A stretch of 55,255 nt of DNA from Lachnospiraceae bacterium (GCA_017543445.1 JAFYGB010000036.1:1-55255); one strand, 5' to 3'; positions 7,981 through 18,070 are shown, counted from the first letter of the stretch. A program made the numbers and translations. The notes: generated by a model from the letters alone, not told the origin.

Positions 7981-9861
7981 ATGAAAGAGTTATCCGGAAG
8001 AGAAGTCAAACTGTTCGATGGCGAATTGCTGATGAAAGAACGGTGCAACACTGCATACTTGAAAGAATTGACCGATGCGGCACTGCTGCAGAACTACTAC
8101 CAGGAGGCCGGGCTGCACCAGAATTTCGGCAGCAAGGCCATGGCGCACGGCGGGTGGGAGGATCCCTCCTGCCAGTTGCGCGGACATTTCCTGGGGCATT
8201 TCCTAAGCGCGGCCGCGATGAACTACGCGGAGACCGGCGATGAAGAGTTGCTGGCGAAGGCAAACTTCATCGTGGGCGAGCTTAAGCACTGCCAGGCGGA
8301 AAACGGCGCGGGCTGGGTCGCAGCCATCCCGGAGAAATATTTCCACTGGATCGCGCGCGGAAAGGCCGTCTGGGCGCCGCATTACAACGTACACAAGCTT
8401 TTTATGGGCCTGGTGGACATGTACCGCTACACGGGCAATGAGCAAGCTCTCGAGGTCGCTGTGGCATTTTCCAAGTGGTTCTACGATTTCACGGATGGTA
8501 TGAACCGCAAGCAGCTGGACGACCTCTTGGATTTCGAGACCGGCGGCATGCTGGAGATCTGGGCGGACCTGTACGAGATCACAAAAGATGAAATGTACCT
8601 GACCCTGATCGACCGCTACGATCGGCACCGCTTGTTCGACCCGCTGCTCGCGGGCGTCGACGTGCTGACGAACATGCATGCGAACACGACCATCCCCGAG
8701 GCCATCGGCGCCCTGCGTGTCTACGAGGTCACGGGCAATGAACGGTATCGTGACATTGCGTTTGCATACTGGAAGTGTGCGGTCACCGACCGCGGCAGTT
8801 TCGTGACCGGCGGGCAGACCCTCGGCGAGATCTGGACGCCCATGTTGTCCATGGCGGCGCGTCTGGGCGAGAAAAACCAGGAGCACTGCACGGTCTACAA
8901 TATGATGCGGCTGGCGGACGGGCTGTTTAAGCTCACCGGCGACGCGCAGTACCTCGACTATATCGAGCGCAACCTGTACAACGGCATCCTGGCGCAGGGA
9001 CACTTCCGCGGCGGACACTCGAACGGCCAGACGCCGGAGTATCCCGAGGAAGGCCTGATCACGTATTTCCTGCCGCTCTACGGCGGCGGCCGCAAGGGCT
9101 GGGGCACGAAGACGCAAGACTTCTTCTGCTGCCACGGAACTCTGGTCCAGGCCAATGCAGCGCACAATCGCTTTTTGTATTATCAAGATAAGAACGACAT
9201 CTATGCGGGGCTCTACTTTGCTTCCCGCGCGGAATTCACCCTGGAGGACGGAACGAAGATCGCGATCGCGCAGCGACGCGACGCACTCAACGGAAGCTAC
9301 CATTTCTCGTCTACGGACTCGTCCGCACAGACGGTTCGTGAGGAAGCGCACATCTACCTCCACCAACCCGACACCCTGGCGGAAGTCTTCCGCATCGAGA
9401 CCGAAGGAAGCGCACAGTTCGCGTTGAACCTGCGTGTTCCCGCATGGGTCGGAAATGAGGCAGCCAACAACCGCTGTGCTCGCATTTTGGTCAATGGTAT
9501 TCCGATCAACGCCGCTCTGATCCCCGGCAAGTTCGTGCGCATTGACCGCACATGGCAGAACGGGGACGAAGTCCGCATCGAGTTGCCGCTGCGCATCCGC
9601 GCGACCCTCCTGCCCGGCACCGACGACATGGTCGCATTCTCTTACGGACCCATCGTTCTCGCCGGCCTCTGCGACGCCGAGCGCCTGCTCCACACGAAAG
9701 GCGCCGCGCCCGAGACCCTGCTGGTCCACGACTGCGAACGCGAGTGGGGCATGTGGAAGATGACCTTCAAGACTCGCGGCCAGGATCCCGGCATCCGCTT
9801 CGTGCCCCTCTACCAGATCGGCTACGAACGCTACCAGGTATACTTCCCGATCGAAGAATAA
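7981..9861 (+). CDS. GH127 beta-L-arabinofuranosidase
   Basis: A 626-residue glycoside hydrolase of family 127 (former DUF1680) that releases L-arabinofuranose from arabino-oligosaccharides. The (alpha/alpha)6 barrel occupies roughly residues 60-400, followed by beta-sandwich domains. Zinc and catalytic residues match the characterised HypBA1 enzyme: Glu301 and Cys303 in NQEHC, and Cys383/Cys384 in FFCCHG, the first of the pair being the expected nucleophile. No signal peptide is visible, so it is cytoplasmic. The start at 7981 is chosen by its GGGAGG site; the frame extends upstream without support. It could belong to the related GH146. A strong terminator follows. Confidence 0.92.
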   Translation: MKELSGREVKLFDGELLMKERCNTAYLKELTDAALLQNYYQEAGLHQNFGSKAMAHGGWEDPSCQLRGHFLGHFLSAAAMNYAETGDEELLAKANFIVGELKHCQAENGAGWVAAIPEKYFHWIARGKAVWAPHYNVHKLFMGLVDMYRYTGNEQALEVAVAFSKWFYDFTDGMNRKQLDDLLDFETGGMLEIWADLYEITKDEMYLTLIDRYDRHRLFDPLLAGVDVLTNMHANTTIPEAIGALRVYEVTGNERYRDIAFAYWKCAVTDRGSFVTGGQTLGEIWTPMLSMAARLGEKNQEHCTVYNMMRLADGLFKLTGDAQYLDYIERNLYNGILAQGHFRGGHSNGQTPEYPEEGLITYFLPLYGGGRKGWGTKTQDFFCCHGTLVQANAAHNRFLYYQDKNDIYAGLYFASRAEFTLEDGTKIAIAQRRDALNGSYHFSSTDSSAQTVREEAHIYLHQPDTLAEVFRIETEGSAQFALNLRVPAWVGNEAANNRCARILVNGIPINAALIPGKFVRIDRTWQNGDEVRIELPLRIRATLLPGTDDMVAFSYGPIVLAGLCDAERLLHTKGAAPETLLVHDCEREWGMWKMTFKTRGQDPGIRFVPLYQIGYERYQVYFPIEE

Positions 9862-9891
9862 AGTCGACATTCCTGATATATATAATAATGC

Positions 9892-9928
9892 ACCCGGGGC
9901 CTTGGGATGAACTCCCAAGGCCCCGGGT
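9892..9928. terminator. Strong bidirectional terminator between convergent genes
   Basis: A perfect 16 bp GC-rich stem (9892-9907 with 9913-9928) around a five-base loop. It separates GH127 from the oppositely oriented 1372-residue gene, whose stops lie 30 and 20 bp away. T-tracts on both sides are weak, but stem strength is high. Confidence 0.85.
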
Positions 9929-9948
9929 CGCTTGATTCTCTATACTTC

Positions 9949-12900
9949 TTACTGTCCGCCGGCGGTCTTCAGTACCATTTCGCCGGTCGATTTTGCGTAG
10001 CCGTCTGCGCCGTAGCCCATGTCATCGAGGACGTTCATGACGTCGCTCATGTCACATCCGATGTGGCCGTCCTTCGGGCCGTCGATCGCACGCTCGATGA
10101 GCGCCTGCATGGTCATTTCGTCATCGGTGATGGCGTTCGCCTTGCCGTCTGCCATGAGCTGTTCGTTTCGCGGCAGGGAGGTTCGGCGACTCTGCTTCAT
10201 ACCGTTTCGGAAGCCTTCGAAATATTCGTTGCAGGCTTTCTTTATCAGGGCGGCCTGCTCCTCGCTTCCCGGCGGATGCTTCATCGCTTCCTTCAGAAGC
10301 GACTTTGCCTCGTCGACGTGCATCTGCACTTTGTGGGTCGTTACCTGAGCGTTCCACTCCGCATACTCTAATTTGAGCTTGTGGCCCTCAGGAGTGAGCA
10401 TTCGGTCTACCTGCAGGTATTTCTCGGCTGCATGCTGGTTTGCGCCTGCTACGACGTTATAATCGTATTTCTTGCAGGTTTCCAGCGCAACATTTAGGTC
10501 GGTCGTCTTCTGACCGGTGATCTGCTCGTGCACCTCAAATGCGACCTCATTGGCCTGGACGGTATCTTTGATCTCGATGTCGCCCTGCGAGCCGCGCTTC
10601 TGGTAGCCGGTCAGGTCCGTATCCACGGCGCTGGTTCGGCCGGTCTTCAGCTTCATCTCGGTATTGCCCGATACACTCTTGAAATAGATATCTTTCTCGG
10701 GGATGCCGGTCTTGCTGGAAATACGCTTCACGGAACCTGCTTTGATCGCGGCGTCCTTTCCGCCCCAGTACTCGTTGTACTTCATACGTACTTCCACCGC
10801 ATTGAAATCGCTCAGGTTCTTCAGCTGCTGCTTCGCGTAATAGTTTCCGCGCACCTCCTTATACATAGCCTCCAGTTTCGCGGCATTTTCCGCGCTGGGG
10901 TACAGTTTCTGCTGGTTGTACGCACGTTCGAGATCCTTGACCATCTCGAGGCCTTCGCGGCTGGCCTTAACGAACTCGTCGGACAGTTGCGTCGTCTTGC
11001 CGCTCTGGCGGGTCTTCCGAAGCAGGCGGTCTACGTTGTTCTCGGCCTTCGCGCGCATATCCTTCATCGTGGACGATGCGTTCTGGGCCGCCTTCACGTT
11101 CTTCGAGTTGCTGTATCCGTCCTTCGCGTGGTTCGCATTCTCTACCTTTCCGTGTCCGTCCGCACCGACACTGGCCTTCGGCCCCTTACCCAGTGAGAAC
11201 TTGTTGTTGAAGCCCTGAACATTCTTCGCGTAGTTCAGGTACAGTTCTTCGACCTTCTTCAAGATCGGGTATTTCGCCGTCGCCTTCGGCCATACTTTTC
11301 CGAGCGCCCAGCCCAGCGCCTTCTCACCGGCATAGGCCAGAACAAACGGTTTCGCGCCCGCCCACAGCACGCTGGCGGTGGTGGCGTCTTCCTTCTCTAA
11401 GGCTTGCTGCATATTGTACGGCACGCGGATGAAATCCATGGTCCAGAACGCGACCTCGGAAATACCTACCGTGGCAAATCCGAGCAGCAAACGGCCGGAC
11501 AATCCCAGCGACGACTCGATCTTATCCGCCGATTTCGCCATCTCCGCGTAGAAGCACCAGACGTACTCACCTACGGTCATGTCGCCGGCCGGCTTCGCGT
11601 TCGCGCCGACGATCTCGCCGCGCAGGAAGCCGTTGTAGACTTCCATGAGATAGAACGCCATCTCCTCATCGTAACCGTACTCCTCGTTAAAACCGAAGAG
11701 CTGGTCGCACGCGAGGCGGTAGACCGGTCCCAGGTTCTCCAGATAGTTGCTCCAGACATTTTCCTTCAAGGTCTCGAGGCCCTGGCGCAGGCGTTCGTCT
11801 TTCGCCTTGTCTTCCGCGCTCAACATGCCGAACTGATCGTAGCGGCTCGGCTGGCTCAGCAGCAGGACTTCCTTCGAGCATTCGTACTCGCGGTCTTCGA
11901 CCTTACCCTTCACCGTAAGCACCGCCTGAATGCGGCGCGGCGCATCCAGAACGGCCTTGGAGCACTGTAGTGTAACGACCATGGAGCCGTCGTCGAGGAT
12001 CTCCGGATCCGCCTCGCCGGCGTCGATCGCGATGCCCAGCGCCTTAACGATCTCTTCGTCCTCCTCGCGTACTGCGTGCACGGAAAATCCCGTGAGCAGC
12101 GGCGCGTAGACATGTACCTTCTCGTTCTCTTTATCACACTCCAGCACACGGACCGTCGTCTTCGTCTTCGCCAGTTTGTAGTCCGTCTTCGCACGCTGTG
12201 TGAACGGTTTCTTCTTACCCTCTTCGGTGGGGATCAGGCAGCAGTTGATCTTATCGACTGCGATCGAGATACCTTCCTTCAGGCGGGCTACGTAGAAATC
12301 TTCCTCCAGATAACGGCCGTCGGTCTGCTCCGCGCGGATCGTCATCGTATAGTTGTCAATGGCTGCGGCCGGGCGGTCATCCATCGGATCCGCCTTCTCT
12401 TTTTCTTTGATCACCGCGTAATAAGCACGGGCCAGATCAGTACCCAGGTCCGCCTCGATGGGCTCGACGCTCACTTCGTAAGCATCCGTCGGCTTGATCG
12501 ACGCCGTGACTTTCAGGTTCGTCGGGTTCATGCCGAGAACCACGAAATACGGACGAACTTCGTCCTTAAAGCCCAACGGGATCGTGATGTTCGGCTGGTC
12601 GAAAACGATCTCAGGGATCGCGATCCTAAACTTCATTTGGTTGGTAAAGGAACCACCCTTACCACGGAACTGGAAGGAGATCTTCGCCTCAGGTTCCTCG
12701 GTCTTCGGATCCTGGACCCACACACGGGCGGCCTTATAGGTTCCGGCGAGTTCCTCCTGCTCCTGAATACCCAAAATGTTATCCGGGGAGAATATCCTTA
12801 TGTTCTTCGAAAGATCCGGACGGTCATGCTCCGTGCCATTGGACACTTCGACCACACGGGCGTACACGATCACGGGCGATGCACCCGGGATAATGATGTT

Positions 12901-14067
12901 TCCGAAGTCTTTATAGATCTTCAGTTTGTAGGTTTTCTTCTTCTCTTCGTCAGTCTCATTGCGGTCCGGTTTATTCTGGCCTTCTGCGCCTGAACCACCC
13001 GTGGAACCACCGGCCGCTCCGGCACCCTCAGGTGCTCCGATCGGTCCGTTTCCGCCCGGTCCTGCATTTCCCGCTCCTGCCGTTTCGGCCCCGGCTGCTC
13101 CGCCGCCACCGCCTCCTCCGGCACCACCGCCTCCACCGGCGGTTACGGCTGCCGCTCCCGCGACTGCTGCGCCTCCGACAGAGATCACCGTGGGAACCCA
13201 AGGTATCGTCGGGTTCTTCTTAGCTTCTTTATCATCCTTCTCCTCCGTCTTATGCTCGCCGGTCGGAGCGACGATCTCGTCATCGATCGTGCCTCCGTCG
13301 ACCTCGCCCGGATTTTCATCCGCGTCGGAGAAAATGATGTCCGTGATCCCGGCAGGATCCTGCTTTATATCGATATACAAACTGTATCCGACATACGATG
13401 CGAAATTATCATACTGCAGGCCGGAGTCCGGGTTTTTGCGGTTTTTTACATGGTAATACGCGTCCAGACTGATCGTGACGCTTTTCGTTCCCGCTTTAGG
13501 ATTAATGCTGAACGAGCCATAATCGACTGCGCCGAAACTCGCCAGTTCTTTGGTTTCCTTATTCTCGTCGATGACATTGCCATCGCCGTCATAGTAGCGA
13601 ACTGACTTGTTGTATGTCGCGCTGAACTCATAGGTCCCGACATCCATGTTCGCTTCACTGAACGGTCCCTTCGTCGGGTCCACGTCGTCATACATCCAAC
13701 TCCAGCAGGTCGCAACGACCATGTCGACCGTTGGCATGGAAACCTCATAGTTCAGAGTCACATTCTCCCCTGCCGACGCCAAAACACTCGACGTCCAGGA
13801 GTTTCCGAGCCAGGAACTGTCATTATACGAACAGTGGAATTCGCGACCTCCGGCCACGTTATACTTGATGAAAAATGGCGAATCCGTCTTTCTTCTGCCG
13901 TCTACGACCTGGACCGCCTTACCCTCGCGGGGATCTTCCGCCTTCGTCTCCTCCTCGGCGGAGATACTCGCCGAAAGAAGCAACAGCGGCGATGCGGCAA
14001 ATGCTATGCTGATCATGAGCGCCGTCCAGAGACGGAGCATTCTGTGAATTCTACGATGTCTCTTCAT
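9949..14067 (-). CDS. Large secreted protein of unknown function, modular
   Basis: A 1372-residue protein I do not recognise. The start at 14067 has AAGGAGG about nine bases upstream. A basic N-terminus and hydrophobic run (about residues 12-38) form a signal peptide. Then come a beta-rich domain to about residue 250, an acidic spacer, a hydrophobic Ala/Gly stretch and a Gly-rich linker (about 285-355), further beta domains to about 700, a helical region with hydrophobic stretches near 850-925, and a charged helical C-terminal third containing a TSAVDTDLTGYQKRG segment near 1180. This order (signal, linker, hydrophobic zone, compact C-terminal domain) recalls polymorphic toxins or other exported effectors, but no known toxin domain or immunity gene is evident. 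It follows the 569-residue membrane protein by 14 bp. Confidence 0.8.
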   Translation of the reverse strand: MKRHRRIHRMLRLWTALMISIAFAASPLLLLSASISAEEETKAEDPREGKAVQVVDGRRKTDSPFFIKYNVAGGREFHCSYNDSSWLGNSWTSSVLASAGENVTLNYEVSMPTVDMVVATCWSWMYDDVDPTKGPFSEANMDVGTYEFSATYNKSVRYYDGDGNVIDENKETKELASFGAVDYGSFSINPKAGTKSVTISLDAYYHVKNRKNPDSGLQYDNFASYVGYSLYIDIKQDPAGITDIIFSDADENPGEVDGGTIDDEIVAPTGEHKTEEKDDKEAKKNPTIPWVPTVISVGGAAVAGAAAVTAGGGGGAGGGGGGGAAGAETAGAGNAGPGGNGPIGAPEGAGAAGGSTGGSGAEGQNKPDRNETDEEKKKTYKLKIYKDFGNIIIPGASPVIVYARVVEVSNGTEHDRPDLSKNIRIFSPDNILGIQEQEELAGTYKAARVWVQDPKTEEPEAKISFQFRGKGGSFTNQMKFRIAIPEIVFDQPNITIPLGFKDEVRPYFVVLGMNPTNLKVTASIKPTDAYEVSVEPIEADLGTDLARAYYAVIKEKEKADPMDDRPAAAIDNYTMTIRAEQTDGRYLEEDFYVARLKEGISIAVDKINCCLIPTEEGKKKPFTQRAKTDYKLAKTKTTVRVLECDKENEKVHVYAPLLTGFSVHAVREEDEEIVKALGIAIDAGEADPEILDDGSMVVTLQCSKAVLDAPRRIQAVLTVKGKVEDREYECSKEVLLLSQPSRYDQFGMLSAEDKAKDERLRQGLETLKENVWSNYLENLGPVYRLACDQLFGFNEEYGYDEEMAFYLMEVYNGFLRGEIVGANAKPAGDMTVGEYVWCFYAEMAKSADKIESSLGLSGRLLLGFATVGISEVAFWTMDFIRVPYNMQQALEKEDATTASVLWAGAKPFVLAYAGEKALGWALGKVWPKATAKYPILKKVEELYLNYAKNVQGFNNKFSLGKGPKASVGADGHGKVENANHAKDGYSNSKNVKAAQNASSTMKDMRAKAENNVDRLLRKTRQSGKTTQLSDEFVKASREGLEMVKDLERAYNQQKLYPSAENAAKLEAMYKEVRGNYYAKQQLKNLSDFNAVEVRMKYNEYWGGKDAAIKAGSVKRISSKTGIPEKDIYFKSVSGNTEMKLKTGRTSAVDTDLTGYQKRGSQGDIEIKDTVQANEVAFEVHEQITGQKTTDLNVALETCKKYDYNVVAGANQHAAEKYLQVDRMLTPEGHKLKLEYAEWNAQVTTHKVQMHVDEAKSLLKEAMKHPPGSEEQAALIKKACNEYFEGFRNGMKQSRRTSLPRNEQLMADGKANAITDDEMTMQALIERAIDGPKDGHIGCDMSDVMNVLDDMGYGADGYAKSTGEMVLKTAGGQ

Positions 14068-14081
14068 AAGCCGCCTCCTTT

Positions 14082-15791
14082 CTATTCTCCGAAGATCATC
14101 CGGGCCGCTTGCTTCCACTGTTCATCGGTCCATCCGCTTACCGTCGTAAACAGTTCATCTTCAAATTGCACGGTCAATGCATTCTGGGATACCTGACCCG
14201 TTTTGGAGTCGGTGTGCTCATACGGAATGTACAGGTAGTACAATTCCCGATCCTCAGTCGTGTCCCGGTAGTCGACCGTATATTTCTCGTGTCCTTTGAA
14301 TACCTCACGCGTTCCGCCGGCCACTTTGCCTAGCGATGTGCTTTCAAAAACCAGGTCCGGATGTTCCTCGGCAAACTTTCCGCTGAAGATATCCTTCGTA
14401 TGATCTCCGATGCACCACACGGTGTATTCGATGTCTTCGTCTGCCTTCAGGATATAGGTCACGTGGGTCGGATAGGAACTGTCACGATCCAATTCGAACC
14501 CGTTCATGGCCCGGACCATGCAGACGAATTTTTTATTCAGATCATAGAACGCGACCGAACCATCCTCTGCAACATAAAGGTCGGACTCATTGTTGTTTCC
14601 GTAGGATGCGCCCTTCGGCTCCACCGGCGCACTGCCTGACTTCGCGGACTGCGCGCCCTGCTCCACAGGCTCCACGAAACGGGAACCGAAGAAACCGATC
14701 ACCGCGATCAGCGCGGCTCCGAAGAAGATGAACCAGAGCGTACCCGGGTTCACATCCTTCCAGGCTGCCACGATCAGTGCGAGCAGCAACAGCGCGATCC
14801 CGAGGATCATGTTCAAGTGCTTCCAGACCGGATCGTCCGCGATGGGCAGCGCCGAAAGCGGGACTGCCGCCGCAAATCCGGCCGTCATGCCTGCCATTAA
14901 CCTCTTCGTCCCTGCCTCGTTTAAGAGGCGGGCCGCCCCGTCTTTCTTCGCGGTCAATGCCTGCGCCATGGCGCGGATCCAGCCGTTTTTCTTACCAAGA
15001 GCGGCCACGGAAACGAAAGCACCCGAAATACCCGCCATAGACTTCGTGAGCGAAGGCGCCCCTGTGAAGAATGCATAAAGCATGAGCGAAAGCCCCACGC
15101 CCATAATGAACCACGTGAGGTTTCCGCTCTTTGCTATCTGTTTTGCGTTATTTACTTCGTTCTTCGCTTTTGCGACCGTCTGCTGTGCGGTCTGCTTCGC
15201 GTTATTCACCGTCTGCTGCGCCTGCATGGAAGCCGCACGGACAGACTGCGCCCCGTCCTTCAATTCCTGCGGGATAAAACCCGAGGCGGTCTCGGTGATC
15301 TTCTTGGAGAACATCTGCTTCAAGCCCCGGCCGAACTGCTTCGGTCCACCCGTGACGAGGGAAATGATCATCGTTGCCACGACGCTGCGGCCGGCGATAT
15401 TGCCCAGAACTCCGAGCGCAGTACGGTCGGCAACGCTTCCGCCGAAGGTCGCCCAGGACAGAACCTTGATCGGGGCAGGGTCAATGCCCTTACTCTCGAG
15501 GATCGATAGCACGATCCAGTTGATGACGAGCACGATCGCCGTGATGAAGGCCTTCTTACTCTTAAACATGCCGGCAAAGCCTCCCAGAAAGCGCTTCGCG
15601 CCATCCAGAAGCGTGGCGAACGGCCCTCGGATCGCGCCGAGGGAAGGGTTCGCAACGAACGCCTGCATAGCCGACTGCGCCAAAGCATGCGGCGCGGCCG
15701 CCTCCTTCAAGGCAGACGCGTCCTGCGGCACCACGATATTCATGGCCTGCCGTAGGTTTTCGGTCACATCAAATTCCAGTTCTGCTGCCAT
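14082..15791 (-). CDS. Multi-spanning membrane protein with extracellular C-terminal domain
   Basis: A 569-residue protein of unknown family. A soluble N-terminal region of about 80 residues precedes a hydrophobic segment near 80-100 and further ones to about 160. A low-complexity helical stretch follows, with repeated QTVNNAKQTAQQTVAKAKN-type units near 195-225. Four to five more membrane segments end near residue 365. A soluble, beta-rich domain of about 170 residues (about 390-569) ends the protein and should face one side of the membrane as a single unit. GGAGG lies eight bases before the ATG. The tight spacing to the 1372-residue secreted protein makes a two-gene operon, suggesting a membrane partner, anchor or export component; that role is inference. 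Confidence 0.8.
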   Translation of the reverse strand: MAAELEFDVTENLRQAMNIVVPQDASALKEAAAPHALAQSAMQAFVANPSLGAIRGPFATLLDGAKRFLGGFAGMFKSKKAFITAIVLVINWIVLSILESKGIDPAPIKVLSWATFGGSVADRTALGVLGNIAGRSVVATMIISLVTGGPKQFGRGLKQMFSKKITETASGFIPQELKDGAQSVRAASMQAQQTVNNAKQTAQQTVAKAKNEVNNAKQIAKSGNLTWFIMGVGLSLMLYAFFTGAPSLTKSMAGISGAFVSVAALGKKNGWIRAMAQALTAKKDGAARLLNEAGTKRLMAGMTAGFAAAVPLSALPIADDPVWKHLNMILGIALLLLALIVAAWKDVNPGTLWFIFFGAALIAVIGFFGSRFVEPVEQGAQSAKSGSAPVEPKGASYGNNNESDLYVAEDGSVAFYDLNKKFVCMVRAMNGFELDRDSSYPTHVTYILKADEDIEYTVWCIGDHTKDIFSGKFAEEHPDLVFESTSLGKVAGGTREVFKGHEKYTVDYRDTTEDRELYYLYIPYEHTDSKTGQVSQNALTVQFEDELFTTVSGWTDEQWKQAARMIFGE

Positions 15792-15838
15792 AACATTTAC
15801 CTCCGGGTAAGTAGTCAGTAGGACGATAGGTTCCGTTG

Positions 15839-16327
15839 TTATCCTCGGATGATCTTCGCGAATTTCGCTCCGGCGGCCTGCGCCAGATCCTCCGGCTTGA
15901 TGTTGATCTGGGCGCCGATGCGGCCGGCGCTCACGTACATGTCGCTAAGCGCCTTCGCGCTTTCGTCGATCACGGTCGGATAGTTTTTCTTCATACCGAT
16001 CGAGGTGCATCCCCCGCGCACATAGCCGGTGACGTCCTTGATCTCCTTAACATGGATCATCTCCACGCTCTTTACGCCCACGCAGGCGGCCGCCGCCTTC
16101 AAGTCCAGCTCCGCCTCGATCGGGATGACGAACACGAAGAAATCCTTCGCGCTGCTACGGCACACCAACGTTTTATAGACCTTCTCGTGGGGCAGTCCCA
16201 AGGTGTCCGCCGTGTGTATCCCATCTTCAAACTCTCCTTCGGGCTCGTAGGAGAGCTCGGTAAATGCGATCTTCATCCGCTCCAGGATGCGCATCGCGTT
16301 CGTCTTGATTTCCTTAGATTTTGCCAT
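15839..16327 (-). CDS. ybaK: Cys-tRNA(Pro)/Cys-tRNA(Cys) deacylase, YbaK/EbsC type
   Basis: A 162-residue cytoplasmic editing enzyme that hydrolyses mischarged Cys-tRNA(Pro). The conserved order is visible: an early helix (KTNAMRILE), HTADTLGLP near residue 45, KTLVC near 58, and the C-terminal SIGMKKNYPTVID and GGxR-type region ahead of SAGRIGAQINIKPEDL. Length matches the family. I start it at 16327, where AGAAAGG is upstream, not at the longer in-frame ATG. It lies between the unknown membrane/secreted pair and the CE15 lipoprotein, with about 30 bp on either side. Confidence 0.92.
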   Translation of the reverse strand: MAKSKEIKTNAMRILERMKIAFTELSYEPEGEFEDGIHTADTLGLPHEKVYKTLVCRSSAKDFFVFVIPIEAELDLKAAAACVGVKSVEMIHVKEIKDVTGYVRGGCTSIGMKKNYPTVIDESAKALSDMYVSAGRIGAQINIKPEDLAQAAGAKFAKIIRG

Positions 16328-16359
16328 TATTATACCTTTCTTTATACCCCAAGGCAGGG

Positions 16360-18003
16360 TCATTCTTCAAATTTCGTCCAGCCGGTGAACATTTCGTCCC
16401 AGGCAGGGTCTGCATTTGCCGGCTCGGCAAATACGGACGTCTGAAGCAGACTAAGGTCCATGGTCGGTTCGATCCCATAGACATGATAGTTGAAGTACTG
16501 CATCATATACTCGACGTCTTCCGCGATAACGGCGTGACCTTCCTTATGGATGTTGATCGCCAGGTGGTCAGACAGGCCCAGCGTATCGTAGATGCTCTTC
16601 GCGCCGAGGTAGCACGCCCACATCGAGGGAGCATTGACCCAGTCTTCACTGATGCAAGAGCCGATGATGAAATAGTAACGGTTCGGATCCGCTGCGACCG
16701 CAGGCAACATGTACTGCTCCACCGGCATCTTCTCCGGTGTTCCGAAATTGGAAAATGCTTCGTTGAACCAACCGCGCTCTGCAGCGGACTGCAGACTGCT
16801 GATGGGCTCGTTTGCCCCATAGGTGTAAGGGGTCTCCACACCCTTCGACGTAAAGTCATAGGTCTTTCCCTTTGACTCATAACGGTACAGTGCCAGACCG
16901 CCGGCTCCTGAGCAGGACGGCGCGACCATCTTAAACCGCTTCTCGAAAGCTCCGCAAACTGCGGTCGCTTTACCATAGCGGGACACGCCGGTCACGATCG
17001 TATTGACCGGGCTGATATTCGTTTCTTCTGCGAGGCCGGCCTCAAGGGCGTCCAGGACCTTCGAGCACCCCCAGCTCCACGCCATCAGGACGCCGGTCTG
17101 CTCCTTCCAGTTTCCTCCATACGGATACAGATCGTAGAACGCTCCCTTATGCGCCAAGTCGTCGGAGGCGATGGCCGTTGGCATGTCGAGTGTGATCGTT
17201 GCATAGCCGCCGTTGATCGCTGTATCCTCGCTGATATAGGCGTGCATCCCGACGATGACAGGATAGCCTCCTTCGGGTGCAACTACTGTATCCGCCGGCT
17301 TCCTCACGGTCGCCGTAAAGGACGCTTTCGCTCCGGTACTGATGCGCTCCACGTGGATCGTCAGTTTTCCATTCCCCGGGTTATAATCATAGGTCAACTT
17401 CTCGTCGGAACCGTCGCGCCAATACCCGTACATATAGTACTGGTACATCGTAGCGATCTCCTTTTGACGGTCCACCCATGTATCCAGGCTCGTCATCACC
17501 GTCCCGTCGGCGAAGACGTATGGATCGGGCATGCCCGCATTCGCAACGATGTCCTGCGGACGCGGAAGGTTGCTTCCATCGTTCAGGAGTTTGAACGTAT
17601 CGCGAAGGCCATAAGCCACACGATCGACATCCTCCTGTGTCGCATCCGGATCGTCAAAGATCTTCTGCGCCTCTTCGACTAAGGGGTCAATGATCTCGCG
17701 GTTTTCGTAGCAGGACAAATCGGTCTTTCCGATCAATGTCAGCCACGTATCGAGGAACGATTTCGACGCCTGCTTCTTCGGTGCGGCCGTCTCCTCTGCT
17801 GGCGTTTGTGCCTCTGTAGTCTGCTCTACAGCGTCCGTCGTGCTCGCGATCTCGCTCGTCGCTTCTGCCTGCGTTGTCGGCTCCGCCGCGGTCGTGGTTC
17901 CCGCCTCCTCGGGCCCGGCATCCTTACATCCGGATAATACAACCACGCCTGCGAGCGCCAATGCGGCCGCAAGCCCCTTCATCGAATTCCATTCTTTTTT
18001 CAT
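16360..18003 (-). CDS. CE15 4-O-methyl-glucuronoyl methylesterase lipoprotein
   Basis: A 547-residue lipoprotein. The signal peptide ends in the lipobox LSGC with Cys26, then a Thr/Glu/Ala-rich spacer of about 45 residues. The catalytic domain is carbohydrate esterase family 15: the nucleophile Ser341 lies in GVSRYGKAT, followed by SCSGAGG, and the catalytic His490 is in HKEGHAVI. CE15 cuts ester bonds between glucuronoxylan side chains and lignin alcohols, loosening plant walls on the cell surface. GAGGG lies upstream of the ATG. It fits the xylan theme of the GH10 and GH127 genes although it is not in an operon with them. Confidence 0.9.
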   Translation of the reverse strand: MKKEWNSMKGLAAALALAGVVVLSGCKDAGPEEAGTTTAAEPTTQAEATSEIASTTDAVEQTTEAQTPAEETAAPKKQASKSFLDTWLTLIGKTDLSCYENREIIDPLVEEAQKIFDDPDATQEDVDRVAYGLRDTFKLLNDGSNLPRPQDIVANAGMPDPYVFADGTVMTSLDTWVDRQKEIATMYQYYMYGYWRDGSDEKLTYDYNPGNGKLTIHVERISTGAKASFTATVRKPADTVVAPEGGYPVIVGMHAYISEDTAINGGYATITLDMPTAIASDDLAHKGAFYDLYPYGGNWKEQTGVLMAWSWGCSKVLDALEAGLAEETNISPVNTIVTGVSRYGKATAVCGAFEKRFKMVAPSCSGAGGLALYRYESKGKTYDFTSKGVETPYTYGANEPISSLQSAAERGWFNEAFSNFGTPEKMPVEQYMLPAVAADPNRYYFIIGSCISEDWVNAPSMWACYLGAKSIYDTLGLSDHLAINIHKEGHAVIAEDVEYMMQYFNYHVYGIEPTMDLSLLQTSVFAEPANADPAWDEMFTGWTKFEE

Positions 18004-18070
18004 TTTCCATACCCTCTGCTGTCTTTTTATATTTCGTTCGAATCCGCTTGGCTCGGTCGGTTTCGATCGA

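Noticed and set aside
8203-9918. A 571-codon minus-strand frame opposite GH127
   Set aside because: It is the antisense shadow of a clear GH127 gene with all catalytic residues, and its translation has no domain or ribosome site.
10000-10500. Known toxin domain in the C-terminal part of the large secreted protein
   Set aside because: I could not match any catalytic motif, so I left the function open.
12959-13456. Pro/Ala-rich plus-strand frame opposite the Gly-rich linker of the large secreted protein
   Set aside because: It is the complement of GGC/GCC-type codons and has no ribosome site.
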